Source of the DNA: JAAGZL01 sp050291365
Lineage (GTDB): Bacteria; Pseudomonadota; Gammaproteobacteria; Chromatiales; Chromatiaceae
Direction: 5' to 3'
Assembly: GCA_050291365.1 (NCBI GenBank)
Contig: JBNKJS010000006.1
Coordinates: forward strand, 1 to 64,000
Length of the DNA: 64,000 bases
Below are positions 29,227-38,210 of the stretch, piece by piece. Below the pieces are notes generated by a model. It searched no databases. It was given only the letters and a program-made list of their open reading frames with translations, and was not told the DNA's origin. The translations under genes and the position numbers were made by a program. Each line of letters begins with the position of its first letter. Within the stretch, counting starts at the first letter, position 1.

Positions 29227-30918
29227 TTAGTAAGTGCGTGCTTCTGGTTTGAATTCAGTGATGGTTACCGCCTCGAACTCTAGTTCCGGGTTGCCATCAC
29301 TACCCTGTACCGCCATGGTATGTTGGAGCCAGTCACTGTCATTGCGTTCTGGATGATCTTCGCGCCAGTGAGCTCCGCGGGATTCAGTTCGCGCCAGGGC
29401 TCCGGTGGTTACAACCTGCGCCAAGTCCAGCATATTTTTCAGTTCCAGTGCAGAGACCAAAGCGGTGTTAAAGGATTTGGTTTTATCTCCAATGCGCACG
29501 TTTTTAAACTTCTCCTGTAGTTCAACCAGCTCAGATTCGGCCTCACGCAGGTCACTCTCATTTCGGTATACACCGACCTTGTCCGCCATCAGATTGCCCA
29601 TGGCACGGCGAATATCCGGTATGGTTACATCGCTGTCACCTTCCAGCATGTCGGCAATCATCTTTTCGTCGGCCTCGGCCTGCTCATCCGTTACATGTTC
29701 AAACTGGGCGCCCTTGGCATACTCCAAGGCGTGGCGACCAGCGCGGCGACCAAATACCAGTATGTCCAGAAGAGAATTTCCGCCCAGGCGGTTGGCACCA
29801 TGTACCGAGACACAGCCCGCTTCACCAGCAGCATAGATGCCCTCTATGGGCGTCATACCATTCAGGTCGGTATGGATACCACCCATAGAGTAGTGAGCAG
29901 TGGGTTTGATCGGTATATATTCAGTGATTGGGTCTACGCCCTCGAACTCAATGCAGAGTTCACGAATCTGGGGCAACCTCTCGTTGATCCGTTCTGCACC
30001 CAGGTGGGTCAGATCCAGGAATACCTCGCCTTCAGGTCCGCCTCGACCTTCACGTACTTCGGTTTCAATAGAGCGGGATACCAGATCACGTGGTCCAAGC
30101 TCCATCTTTTCTGGGGCATAGCGGCTCATAAAGCGCTCACCGTTCCCGTTTAGCAGATACCCGCCTTCACCACGGGCACCTTCTGAGACCAGGATGCCGG
30201 TACGGCGTAGACCGGTGGGGTGAAACTGGATGAACTCCATATCCTTTACCGGCAGTCCAGCGCGATAGGCAAGTGCGGTGCCGTCTCCGGTGTTACCCAG
30301 GGCGTTGGATGTGCGGGTCCAGTAGATGCGTCCGTGACCACCGGTGGCGAGGATAACTGCCTTGGCCTGGATGGTGTGGATGCGCCCAGTCTGGATATTT
30401 AGGGCGGTAACACCCTGGCAACGCTCGCCGTTATGGAGTAGGGATAGGACCATCCACTCATTGAGGAAGTTTACCCCGTGGCGAATGCCCTGCTCATACA
30501 GGGTGTGTAGCATCACATGTCCCACCTTATCGGCAGAGTAACAGGCGCGAGGCTTGGAAGCGCCGCCAAAGGGGCGCTGGGCGATTTTGCCTTCATCGGT
30601 GCGAGAGAATGGACAGCCCCAGTGCTCCATTTCACGTACCACCATGGGGGCCTCTTTGGTCATGATCTCTGCTGCATCCTGGTCGGCCAGATAATCTGAA
30701 CCTTTAATTGTGTCGAACCAGTGATCGCGTATGGTGTCGGTACTGTCCAGATTGCCCAGAGCGGCATTTACCCCGCCCTGTGCTGCGCCGGTATGAGATC
30801 GGGTTGGGTAAACCTTGGTTAGAACGCCAACCTGTAGGTTCTCCTCGCTACGTGATTCTAGAGCTGCGTATAGGCCAGCGCCACCAGATCCTACGATCAA
30901 GATGTCGTATGTCAGCAT
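29227..30918 (-). CDS. frdA: Fumarate reductase / succinate dehydrogenase flavoprotein subunit
   Basis: 563 residues. FAD-binding GSGGAGLYAALES (10-22) and RSHTGAAQGG with His42, the probable covalent FAD attachment site; substrate blocks FHPTGLRRTGILVSEGARGEGGYL and HYSMGGIHTDLNG; and the C-terminal ESRGAHWREDHPERND. It interconverts fumarate and succinate in the cytoplasm (no Tat signal, unlike periplasmic Mfr enzymes). With frdB and the CCG gene it forms an SdhABE-like complex; alongside AclBA and Icd it is expected to run in the fumarate-reducing direction of the rTCA cycle, though direction cannot be read from sequence. GGAGGAG precedes the ATG. Confidence 0.94.
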   Translation of the reverse strand: MLTYDILIVGSGGAGLYAALESRSEENLQVGVLTKVYPTRSHTGAAQGGVNAALGNLDSTDTIRDHWFDTIKGSDYLADQDAAEIMTKEAPMVVREMEHWGCPFSRTDEGKIAQRPFGGASKPRACYSADKVGHVMLHTLYEQGIRHGVNFLNEWMVLSLLHNGERCQGVTALNIQTGRIHTIQAKAVILATGGHGRIYWTRTSNALGNTGDGTALAYRAGLPVKDMEFIQFHPTGLRRTGILVSEGARGEGGYLLNGNGERFMSRYAPEKMELGPRDLVSRSIETEVREGRGGPEGEVFLDLTHLGAERINERLPQIRELCIEFEGVDPITEYIPIKPTAHYSMGGIHTDLNGMTPIEGIYAAGEAGCVSVHGANRLGGNSLLDILVFGRRAGRHALEYAKGAQFEHVTDEQAEADEKMIADMLEGDSDVTIPDIRRAMGNLMADKVGVYRNESDLREAESELVELQEKFKNVRIGDKTKSFNTALVSALELKNMLDLAQVVTTGALARTESRGAHWREDHPERNDSDWLQHTMAVQGSDGNPELEFEAVTITEFKPEARTY

Positions 30919-31174
30919 TGAAGGCTCCTCCGTAAGAGATCTAATTATTAGTAGTTAAGAATATTACCCACGAGGATACCTATACTTAGCATTGGGTGAC
31001 ACAATAAAAATCTTAGGGCTGGTGTAGTTTTATTTATGGGACTTACCCATAAAAAAGATAAGGGTTAACAAGGAGTTAAACCGCAGAGAATGTCCCTATC
31101 TAATTGAATTTACAGTGTAAATTCGCTGTTTAAGTTGGCTGGGTTTATTGGTGACGGCTATAAATTTATGTGAA

Positions 31175-31193
31175 CAGGGCCTCAAAGGCCCTG
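31175..31193 (-). terminator. Stem-loop after metH
   Basis: CAGGGCC, a 5-nt loop and GGCCCTG form a 7-bp GC-rich stem 17 nt past the metH stop. The minus-strand tail (TTCACATAAATTTAT) is AT-rich but not a T-run. Probable terminator. Confidence 0.55.
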
Positions 31194-31210
31194 CGACATA
31201 ATTGAAAAAA

Positions 31211-34200
31211 CTAATTACTCTCCGAGGCAAGATTGGGCGCAAGCCAGCGCCGAACCTCATCCTCTTCCATACCTTTGCGTTTTGCATACTCCTTCACCTG
31301 GATATCGTCGATCTTGCCTACGGCAAAGTAGCTGGCATCCGGGTGAGACAGATAGAGACCGCTGACGGAGGCGGTGGGGAGCATGGCCTTGGTCTCAGTC
31401 AGGGTCATGCCGATGTTGTTCTCCACATCCAGCAGCTGCCACAGGATATCCTTTTCCGTGTGATCCGGGGTGGCGGGGTAGCCTATAGCGGGTCGTATGC
31501 CCTGATAACGCTCTTTTAGCAGTGACTCCAGGTCCACCTCCTCTTCCGGGAACAGGGTTTCAGCGGCCTTGGCCTCTTCGTAGCCCCAGTAGTCACACCT
31601 CACCTTCAGGTGCAGCCACTCGGCCAGGGCCTCGGCCAGGCGGTCTGCCAAAGATTTGAGCAGGATGGAGCTGTAGTCATCATGTTCCGCCTCGAACTCT
31701 GCCAGTTTTTTATCTATGTTGAGTCCGGCGGTACAGGCGAAGCCGCCTAGGTAGTCGGGTTTGCCACTATCTTTGCTGGCTACAAAATCTGCCAGACAGA
31801 GGTTGGCCTTGCCTTCGGGCTGTTTGCCCTGCTTGCGCAGGAAGTGAAACCTGGTCAGCTCATCCCTGCGCTTTTCATCTGTGAACAGGGTTACATCGTC
31901 ACCTTCACTGTTGGCTGAGAACAGGCCCACTACGGCAGCTGCCTTTATCCATCCGTGCTTTTTGATCTGGGTCAGCATGCGTTGGGCATCATCGAACAGC
32001 TTGTTAGCCTCGTAGCCCTTCTCTGGGTGGGCCAGGATCTTGGGATAACTCCCTTTCAACTCCCAGGCGTGGAAGAAGAAGGTCCAGTCGATATAGGGGA
32101 TGATCTCCTTGATCGAGATATCATTTAACACCTGCACACCAAGTTGTTTCGGCCTGGGTGGGGTGTAGCTGGTCCAGTCGATTGCCGTGGCATTGGCCCG
32201 GGCCTGTTTCAGGCTTACCAGATCGCGGCTCTTCTGGGCAGTGGCGCGGCGCTCTCTGGCGGCTTGATACTGCTCCCGGATCTGTGCCAGATAGGCGGTG
32301 CGCTGGCCAGTAGATAGCAGGTTAGAGGCCACGCCTACGGCGCGGGATGCATCGGCCACATGGATGGCTGCACCGGAGTATTCCGGTGCGATCTTCACCG
32401 CCGTGTGGATGATAGAGGTGGTGGCGCCACCCACCAGCAGTGGGATGTTCATGCCCAGGCGTTCCATCTCCTTGGCGATATGCACCATCTCATCCAGGGA
32501 TGGGGTGATCAGACCGGAGAGGCCAATAATATCCACCTCATGCTCCCGGGCCAGCTCCAGGATGGTTTCGGCTGGCACCATTACACCGGCATCTATCACT
32601 TCGTAGTTGTTGCACTGTAGCACCACGGTGACGATGTTCTTGCCGATGTCGTGTACATCACCCTTCACCGTGGCCATCAGGATCTTGCCCTGGGTCTGGC
32701 TATCAGCGGCCCTCTTCTCTTCCTGAATAAAAGGCTCCAGCCAGGCCACAGATCTCTTCATTACGCGGGCGGATTTCACCACCTGGGGCAGGAACATCTT
32801 GCCGGCACCGAACAGGTCACCAACGACGTTCATGCCATCCATCAGCGGACCTTCGATCACGTCCAGGGAACGCTCGGACTGCTGGCGCGCCTCTTCTGTA
32901 TCCTGTTCTATAAACTCGGTAATGCCCTTCACCAGGGCATGTTCCAGCCGCTTCTCCACCGGCCATTGGCGCCAGGCCTTGTCCTCTTTTTGTGCAGCGC
33001 CTGCGCCGCTATCACGATACTTCTCTGCAACCTCCAGTAGTTCATCGGTGGCAGAATCTGACTGGTTGAGGATCACCGCCTCTACCCGCTGTTTCAGCTC
33101 GTCGGGGAGGTCATCGTAGATGGCAAGCTGGCCGGCGTTGACTATGCCCATGTCCAGTCCGGCCTGTATGGCGTGGAACAGGAATACCGAGTGGATTGCC
33201 TCCCGCACCGGGTTGTTTCCACGGAAGGAGAAGGAGACATTGGAGATGCCACCGGAGATTAAAGCGTGGGGGCACAGCTGTTTGATCTGACGGGTGGCTT
33301 CGATAAAGTCCACGCCGTAGTTGTTGTGCTCCTCAATGCCGGTTGCCACCGCAAACACATTGGGGTCGAAAATGATGTCCTCGGCCGGGAATCCCACCTC
33401 CTGGGTCAGGATGCGGTAGGCGCGGGCGCAGATCTCCACCTTGCGCGCCTGGGTGTCGGCTTGGCCATCTTCGTCGAAGGCCATGACCACCGTGGCTGCG
33501 CCGTAGCGTTTTATCAGCCTAGCCTGAGCAATAAACTTCTCCTCCCCCTCTTTAAGGGAGATGGAGTTGACGATCCCCTTGCCCTGGAGACAGCGCAGTC
33601 CAGTTTCCAGTACCTCCCACTTGGAGGAGTCCACCATCACCGGCACCCGGGCTATATCAGGTTCGGAAGAGGTGAGTCGCAGATAGCGCTGCATGGCGGC
33701 CAGGGAGTCCAGCATGGCTTCATCCATATTCACATCAATGATCTGGGCACCGTTCTCCACCTGTTGCTGGCACACCTCCAGGGCTTGCTCGTATTCGCCT
33801 TCCATAATCAGGCGTTTGAATTTGGCGGAGCCGGTAACATTGGCTCTTTCCCCCACGTTCACAAACAGGGAGTCGGCGGTGATGTTTTGGGGCTCCAGTC
33901 CCGCCAGGCGGCAGGCAGGATCGATCTGGGGCTGCGAGCGTGGCGCAATTTCTGCCACCGCATCGGCAATGGCGCGTATATGATCCGGTGAGGAACCGCA
34001 GCAGCCACCGATAATATTGATAAAGCCACTCTTGGCCCACTCGGCTACCTGCTGGGCCATCTCCTCCGGACCCATGTCATACTGGCCGAATTCGTTGGGC
34101 AGGCCGGCATTGGGATGGGCCGAGACCGGGAACTCGGAGATACGGCTCATCTCCTCAATGAAGGGGCGCAGCTTCTCCGGTCCCATGGCGCAGTTCATGC

Positions 34201-34942
34201 CGATGGAGATGGGGCGGGCGTGACGCAATGTGTTGTAGAAGGCCTCAATGTTCTGGCCCAGGATGGTGCCGGATTCATCGGCGACGGTGCCGGAGATCAT
34301 AATGGGTAGTTCATGGCCCTGCTGTTCGAATATCTCCTGCACTGCAAAGATGGCGGCCTTGGCGTTGAGGGCATCGAAGATGGTCTCGATCAGGATGATG
34401 TCAGCCCCACCCTCGATCAGTCCACGGGTGGCCTCGGTGTAAGCGGTTACTAACTGCTCAAAGTCGATGGGGCGTGATGCCGGATCATCCACGTCTACTG
34501 ACATGGATGCGGTTTTGCTGGTGGGGCCGAGGACACCGGCCACGAAACGTGGTTTTGCTTCAGTGCTGAATTTATCAGCGGCCTTACGCGCAAGCCGAGC
34601 AGCCTCTACGTTGATTTCGTAGACCAACTCCTCCATCCCGTAGTCGGCCATGGATGTGGTGGTGGCGTTAAAGCTGTTGGTCTCCAGGATGTCTGCACCC
34701 GCCTCCAGATAGGCCTCATGGATGCCCTGGATGATCTCCGGGTTGGTCAGCACCAACAGGTCGTTGTTGCCCTTGAGGTCGCAGGACCAGTCGGCAAAGC
34801 GTTCGCCCCGGTAGTCCGCCTCTTCCAGCTTGTGGCGCTGGATCATGGTGCCCATGGCCCCATCCAGGATCAGGATGCGCTGTTTAAGTAGTTCCAGAAT
34901 CTGGGCTGTTTTATTATCGGGGCTGCTCATGCTAAGGCTCAA
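31211..34942 (-). CDS. metH: Cobalamin-dependent methionine synthase
   Basis: Up to 1243 residues; a start six codons in (MSSPDN) is equally possible. Order as in MetH: homocysteine-binding domain with the zinc motif GGCCGSS near 310; pterin-binding domain (DVNMDEAMLDS, MVDSSKW, GGISNVSFSFRGNN); cobalamin-binding domain with DVHDIGKN near 763 (axial His); and the C-terminal AdoMet reactivation domain with RPAIGYPATPDHTEK. It methylates homocysteine using methyltetrahydrofolate and B12. Single gene; the upstream region is a REP array, with no cobalamin or SAM riboswitch recognised. Confidence 0.97.
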   Translation of the reverse strand: MSLSMSSPDNKTAQILELLKQRILILDGAMGTMIQRHKLEEADYRGERFADWSCDLKGNNDLLVLTNPEIIQGIHEAYLEAGADILETNSFNATTTSMADYGMEELVYEINVEAARLARKAADKFSTEAKPRFVAGVLGPTSKTASMSVDVDDPASRPIDFEQLVTAYTEATRGLIEGGADIILIETIFDALNAKAAIFAVQEIFEQQGHELPIMISGTVADESGTILGQNIEAFYNTLRHARPISIGMNCAMGPEKLRPFIEEMSRISEFPVSAHPNAGLPNEFGQYDMGPEEMAQQVAEWAKSGFINIIGGCCGSSPDHIRAIADAVAEIAPRSQPQIDPACRLAGLEPQNITADSLFVNVGERANVTGSAKFKRLIMEGEYEQALEVCQQQVENGAQIIDVNMDEAMLDSLAAMQRYLRLTSSEPDIARVPVMVDSSKWEVLETGLRCLQGKGIVNSISLKEGEEKFIAQARLIKRYGAATVVMAFDEDGQADTQARKVEICARAYRILTQEVGFPAEDIIFDPNVFAVATGIEEHNNYGVDFIEATRQIKQLCPHALISGGISNVSFSFRGNNPVREAIHSVFLFHAIQAGLDMGIVNAGQLAIYDDLPDELKQRVEAVILNQSDSATDELLEVAEKYRDSGAGAAQKEDKAWRQWPVEKRLEHALVKGITEFIEQDTEEARQQSERSLDVIEGPLMDGMNVVGDLFGAGKMFLPQVVKSARVMKRSVAWLEPFIQEEKRAADSQTQGKILMATVKGDVHDIGKNIVTVVLQCNNYEVIDAGVMVPAETILELAREHEVDIIGLSGLITPSLDEMVHIAKEMERLGMNIPLLVGGATTSIIHTAVKIAPEYSGAAIHVADASRAVGVASNLLSTGQRTAYLAQIREQYQAARERRATAQKSRDLVSLKQARANATAIDWTSYTPPRPKQLGVQVLNDISIKEIIPYIDWTFFFHAWELKGSYPKILAHPEKGYEANKLFDDAQRMLTQIKKHGWIKAAAVVGLFSANSEGDDVTLFTDEKRRDELTRFHFLRKQGKQPEGKANLCLADFVASKDSGKPDYLGGFACTAGLNIDKKLAEFEAEHDDYSSILLKSLADRLAEALAEWLHLKVRCDYWGYEEAKAAETLFPEEEVDLESLLKERYQGIRPAIGYPATPDHTEKDILWQLLDVENNIGMTLTETKAMLPTASVSGLYLSHPDASYFAVGKIDDIQVKEYAKRKGMEEDEVRRWLAPNLASESN

Positions 34943-35308
34943 AATCTAAAAAAGGATGCAATTATAGATGGTTTCTTGAGCGCGCGCCTTATTTTAACAT
35001 GTAGAAGCCCAGTCCTCTGGGCGATGATTTAGATCAGAGCAGCATCGCACCAATCGCCCGCAGGAGCGGGCTCCTACACGCATCTATCATCTGATGTGGA
35101 AACGACCACCATATCCGTAGGAGCCCAGTCCCCTGGGCGATGATTTTTTTTCAGAACCACATCAGCTTAAATCGCCCGCAGGAGCGGGCTCCTACACGCA
35201 TCTATCATCTAATGTGGAAACGACCACCATACCTGTAGGAGCCCAGTCCCCTGGGCGATGATTTTTTTCAGAACCACATTAGCTTAAATCGCCCGTAGGA
35301 GCGGGCTT
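34943..35308. other. Gene-free interval between metH and the RAYT, filled by REP/BIME repeats
   Basis: The 366 nt between the metH start and the transposase stop hold six REP half-sites (listed separately) and short AT-rich spacers such as GATTTTTTTTCAGAACCACAT. No gene and no recognisable metH control element was found; the metH promoter is presumably within the first 60 nt upstream of its ATG. Confidence 0.7.
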
Positions 35309-35314
35309 CTACAA
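35001..35314. repeat. BIME array: alternating REP palindromes, including two near-identical 118-bp tandem units
   Basis: REP units with consensus GTAGGAGCCC[AG]NTCCnnnGGGCGAT lie at 35001-35025, 35117-35141 and 35235-35259, each followed by an inverted partner at 35053-35077, 35171-35195 and 35288-35312. The stretches 35079-35196 and 35197-35314 are tandem copies of the same 118-bp block differing at a few positions; 35001-35078 is a more diverged third. This is the usual architecture of bacterial interspersed mosaic elements. The neighbouring RAYT gene is the likely mobilising enzyme (inference). Confidence 0.85.
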
Positions 35315-35752
35315 CCATGCCGAATCCCAATGTGGATACAAACCTACAGACTCAACCAACCCTGCACGAATTGGATTGGCAACTATATACCGTGCCAAAG
35401 ATCTAAGATCCTCCTCCCTGCGAACTGCATGATCATAAAACCCCTTCTGCCAAATGCGTTGGCCAATCCGCTTGCTGGATAGAGATTTTATGCCATGAAC
35501 AACCTGAGACAGCTCAAAATCTTTATGCAACTGCATAAGCCAATGCAGATGATCCGGCATAACGACAAAACATAGAGTCTGTGCCCGTTGCATTTCTGAG
35601 CTCTCGCGCAACACTTTAATCAGTTGTCTGGCGTAGTCGAAATCACTAAAGACCCGCCGCCTTTCATATGTGGCTGTGGTGATAAAATAGATACGGTTGG
35701 TTTCCGAAACGCGTCCTTTGCGTAGCCGATGGGCATGGGGTTTTGCCTTCAT
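35309..35752 (-). mobile_element. REP-associated tyrosine transposase (RAYT, TnpA_REP / Y1_Tnp family)
   Basis: 147-residue intact coding sequence. The HUH motif is HLHWL (near 73-77) and the catalytic-Tyr region is ARYIVANPIRAGLV (near 123-136), as in Y1 transposases of REP elements; the N-terminal TNRIYFITTATYERR is also typical. GGAGAGA precedes the ATG. RAYTs nick single-stranded REP DNA and are usually single-copy domesticated genes flanked by their cognate REPs, as here (35001-35312 and 35796-35941). Its TAG stop lies inside the inverted REP at 35288-35312. Confidence 0.93.
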
Positions 35753-35795
35753 TTTAGGTCTCTCCGTTGACCTGGTAACGAAATTCTACCCTATT

Positions 35796-35820
35796 GTAGG
35801 AGCCCACTCCTGTGGGCGAT
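35796..35820 (+). repeat. REP unit upstream of the RAYT
   Basis: GTAGGAGCCCACTCCTGTGGGCGAT-type palindrome at 35796-35820, the same consensus as the array beyond the transposase, with the head sequence GTAG conserved. Confidence 0.85.
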
Positions 35821-35916
35821 GAACAATCGCACAGATGAATGAGCCCTACCCAATGTTGATAGTGCCTCCATCACCGGTATGACCCCAGCCCCCAATCGAA
35901 AATCGTGCTCTATTCC

Positions 35917-35941
35917 ATCGCCCGCGGGAGCGGGCTCCTAC
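35917..35941 (-). repeat. Inverted REP unit between the RAYT and the DMT permease
   Basis: ATCGCCCGCGGGAGCGGGCTCCTAC-type unit in opposite orientation to 35796-35820; together they bracket about 95 nt of unremarkable sequence. It ends 26 nt after the permease stop (minus strand). Confidence 0.85.
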
Positions 35942-35966
35942 AGTGGGCGATAGGACAGGGCGCTGG

Positions 35967-36836
35967 TTATAGCTCCTGATCGCTATCCATACGCCCACCC
36001 CGCAGGGCCATAACCCCGGCTATAGCGATCAACAAGGCACCGGCGATAAAGGTGACGCTGAGGGTCTCGTCCCAGAACAGGTAGCCATAGGTTGCGCCGA
36101 AGATTACGGAGAAGTAGGTGAAGGGGCTGGCTATAGTGGCCGAGGCCACGGCATATCCCCGGCTAAGGAAAAACTGGCCGGTTATGCCGAGAAGCCCAAT
36201 GAGCAGGCCCAGGCCAATCTGATTTAGATCCATAGGTTGCCATGCCCATAGCAGAGGAATGGCGGATATGGGGGTGGCGAACAGAGCGAAGTAACAGACC
36301 ACCCTGGTGGATGGTTCGCTATGGCCCAGCCTCCTAACAGTCACCTTGGCTAGAGCGGCGAGGGCTCCACCCAGGAGGCCGACCAGGGCAACCCAGTTAA
36401 AGTCACCTTCGGGCGAAATAACAAAGGCCACCCCGATAAAACCCACCGGTATGGCCATCAAGGTAAGGCGTCTTGCTCGCTCTCCCAACCAAGACCAGGC
36501 TATCAACGGCATGAACAGTGGTGCGGTCATCTTCAACAACATGCCGTCCGCCAGATAGAGATTGCCCAGGGCGTAGAAGAAGCAGTACATGGCAGAAACC
36601 CCAGCCACGGCCCTCAGCAGGTGCAGGGGAAGTATCTCGGTCTGCAGCAGAGAGGCGCGGGAGCGCAATATCAGAGGCGATAGCAGCAGCAATCCGAAGA
36701 AATTGCGCAGAAATACCACCATTTCATTGGGAAGAGAGGTGGAGAGCTCCTTAACGCAGGCCCCCATCGAGGCAAATAACGCTTCTGATGCTATGATTAG
36801 TATTGCACCCAGCAAAAGGTTTTGGCGGTATAACAT
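35967..36836 (-). CDS. DMT-superfamily permease (EamA domain)
   Basis: 289 residues with about ten hydrophobic segments in two EamA halves (about 10-140 and 148-280). The typical PLFMPLIAWSWLGERARRLTLMAIPVGFIGV block ends the first half and FWDETLSVTFIAGALLIAIAGV the second. These inner-membrane permeases export metabolites or amino acids or import nucleobases; the substrate cannot be told from sequence. It lies alone between REP units, divergent from the CBS gene. Confidence 0.88.
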   Translation of the reverse strand: MLYRQNLLLGAILIIASEALFASMGACVKELSTSLPNEMVVFLRNFFGLLLLSPLILRSRASLLQTEILPLHLLRAVAGVSAMYCFFYALGNLYLADGMLLKMTAPLFMPLIAWSWLGERARRLTLMAIPVGFIGVAFVISPEGDFNWVALVGLLGGALAALAKVTVRRLGHSEPSTRVVCYFALFATPISAIPLLWAWQPMDLNQIGLGLLIGLLGITGQFFLSRGYAVASATIASPFTYFSVIFGATYGYLFWDETLSVTFIAGALLIAIAGVMALRGGRMDSDQEL

Positions 36837-36938
36837 CTCTGTTTCAATCTTAATATATGGCTATGTGGCTGGTTAGGCAGCGTGAATATTACGCAACTGA
36901 GACTGTTTTAGATACACGATTATTATGAGGGGTAACTA

Positions 36939-37400
36939 ATGGACATAAAAACTGTCTTGGCTGATAAGGGCCATGAGGTGGAGACGGTGGGGCCTGATCT
37001 CTCTGTTGAAGATGCCGCAAAGATCATTACTGAGAAGAAGATAGGATCTGTGCTGGTGGTTGAGGGAGAAGAGATCCTTGGTTTGGTGAACGAACACGCC
37101 ATGGTAAATGCGATCGCTATACATGGTGCGGATGTAGTGGCTCAGCCGGTATCGAAAATAATGGATACCAATGTGATGGTCTGCTCTCCGAGCAGTAGTG
37201 TGGATGTGGTCCGATCACATATGACCAAGATGAGTATGCGCCATCTACCGGTGGTCGATGATGGCAAGCTAGTGGGAATTGTCAGTATCGGCGATGTTTT
37301 GAGCTACCGGATCAGAGAGCTTAATCTGGGTGGAGAGTCGCGTTTTCAGCACTGGTTTGAGTCCGAGGGTGTGGTTCCGTTAAAAAATAATAAGAAGTAG
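36939..37400 (+). CDS. Two-CBS-domain protein
   Basis: 153 residues, two CBS motifs (about 10-65 and 72-130: TEKKIGSVLVVEGEEILGLVNEH and MTKMSMRHLPVVDDGKLVGIVSIGDVL). Such stand-alone CBS pairs bind adenosyl ligands (AMP, ATP, NADH, AdoMet) and regulate partners. AGGGG precedes the ATG. The sirtuin gene begins on the base after its stop codon, which suggests co-translation and perhaps linked sensing of NAD/adenylate state (inference). Confidence 0.9.
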   Translation: MDIKTVLADKGHEVETVGPDLSVEDAAKIITEKKIGSVLVVEGEEILGLVNEHAMVNAIAIHGADVVAQPVSKIMDTNVMVCSPSSSVDVVRSHMTKMSMRHLPVVDDGKLVGIVSIGDVLSYRIRELNLGGESRFQHWFESEGVVPLKNNKK

Positions 37401-38129
37401 ATGCGTGATTCCATCACTACAGCCAGTGAATTGGTTAAACACTCCAAGCGCCTGGTCGTTCTGACCGGCGCCGGCATCTCTGCCGAAAGTGGCGTACCGA
37501 CGTTTAGGGGTAGTGGAGGACTCTGGCGCAGCTTCAAGGCGGAGGATCTTGCCACCCCCGGGGCCTTCGCCCGGGATCCGAGGCTGGTGTGGGAGTGGTA
37601 TGACTGGCGGCGTGGCAAGGTGGCGCAGACCCAACCCAACGCCGGCCATCTGGCCCTGGCCGAGCTGGAGCGGAGTAAATCGAACTTCAGTCTGATCACC
37701 CAGAATGTGGATGGACTGCATGACCTGGCTGGATCCAGCCACCCTTTGAAGCTGCATGGAGATATCTGGGAGCTGCGCTGTACCAGTTGCAGTTATAAGG
37801 GAGTGAACAGAGATGTACCCTTGAGTCAGATCCCCCCGCGGTGTGAATGCGGCTCCCTGCTACGCCCCTCTATTGTTTGGTTTGGCGAGTCCCTGCCATC
37901 CAACATTCTGGAACAGGCATGGTCCGATTCGGAACAGTCCGACCTGTTTCTGGTGGTTGGCACCTCCGCCCTGGTGCACCCGGCAGCCACTCTGCCATTA
38001 GTAGCGAAAAGGTCTGGTGCTCGTGTGGTGGAGATTAATCTGGAGCCGACCGCCATCAGCGATCAGGTGGATGTCAGTCTTATGGGCAAGTCGGGAGAGC
38101 TGTTGCCGCAGATTATCAACAATTGCTAG
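37401..38129 (+). CDS. cobB: NAD-dependent protein deacylase (sirtuin)
   Basis: 242 residues. NAD-binding GAGISAESGVPTFRG (21-35), TQNVDGLHDLAGS, catalytic His in LHGDIWELRC, zinc ligands CTSC and CECG, and GTSALVHPAA and VEINLEPT. It removes acyl groups from lysines using NAD, for example controlling acetyl-CoA synthetase. It is directly abutted to the CBS gene with no gap. REP sequence follows its stop. Confidence 0.94.
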   Translation: MRDSITTASELVKHSKRLVVLTGAGISAESGVPTFRGSGGLWRSFKAEDLATPGAFARDPRLVWEWYDWRRGKVAQTQPNAGHLALAELERSKSNFSLITQNVDGLHDLAGSSHPLKLHGDIWELRCTSCSYKGVNRDVPLSQIPPRCECGSLLRPSIVWFGESLPSNILEQAWSDSEQSDLFLVVGTSALVHPAATLPLVAKRSGARVVEINLEPTAISDQVDVSLMGKSGELLPQIINNC

Positions 38130-38145
38130 GCGGCAAGGGTTTGGC

Positions 38146-38210
38146 TAGGAGGTCGGTCCTCCGGGCGATTGATAAGCTTCAGATTATCGCCCACAGGAGT
38201 GGGCTCCTAC
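38146..38210. repeat. REP pair between cobB and the TrmH-family gene
   Basis: A diverged unit TAGGAGGTCGGTCCTCCGGGCGAT (38146-38169) and an inverted ATCGCCCACAGGAGTGGGCTCCTAC-type unit (38186-38210) form a BIME about 2.4 kb from the RAYT. The inverted unit provides the TAG stop of the methyltransferase gene ending at 38207. Confidence 0.75.

Noticed and set aside
34943..35315. Possible CRISPR array or metH riboswitch
   Set aside because: The repeats are palindromic REP pairs with similar spacers and a RAYT next door; no cas genes, no unique spacers, and no B12-box or SAM-riboswitch core.
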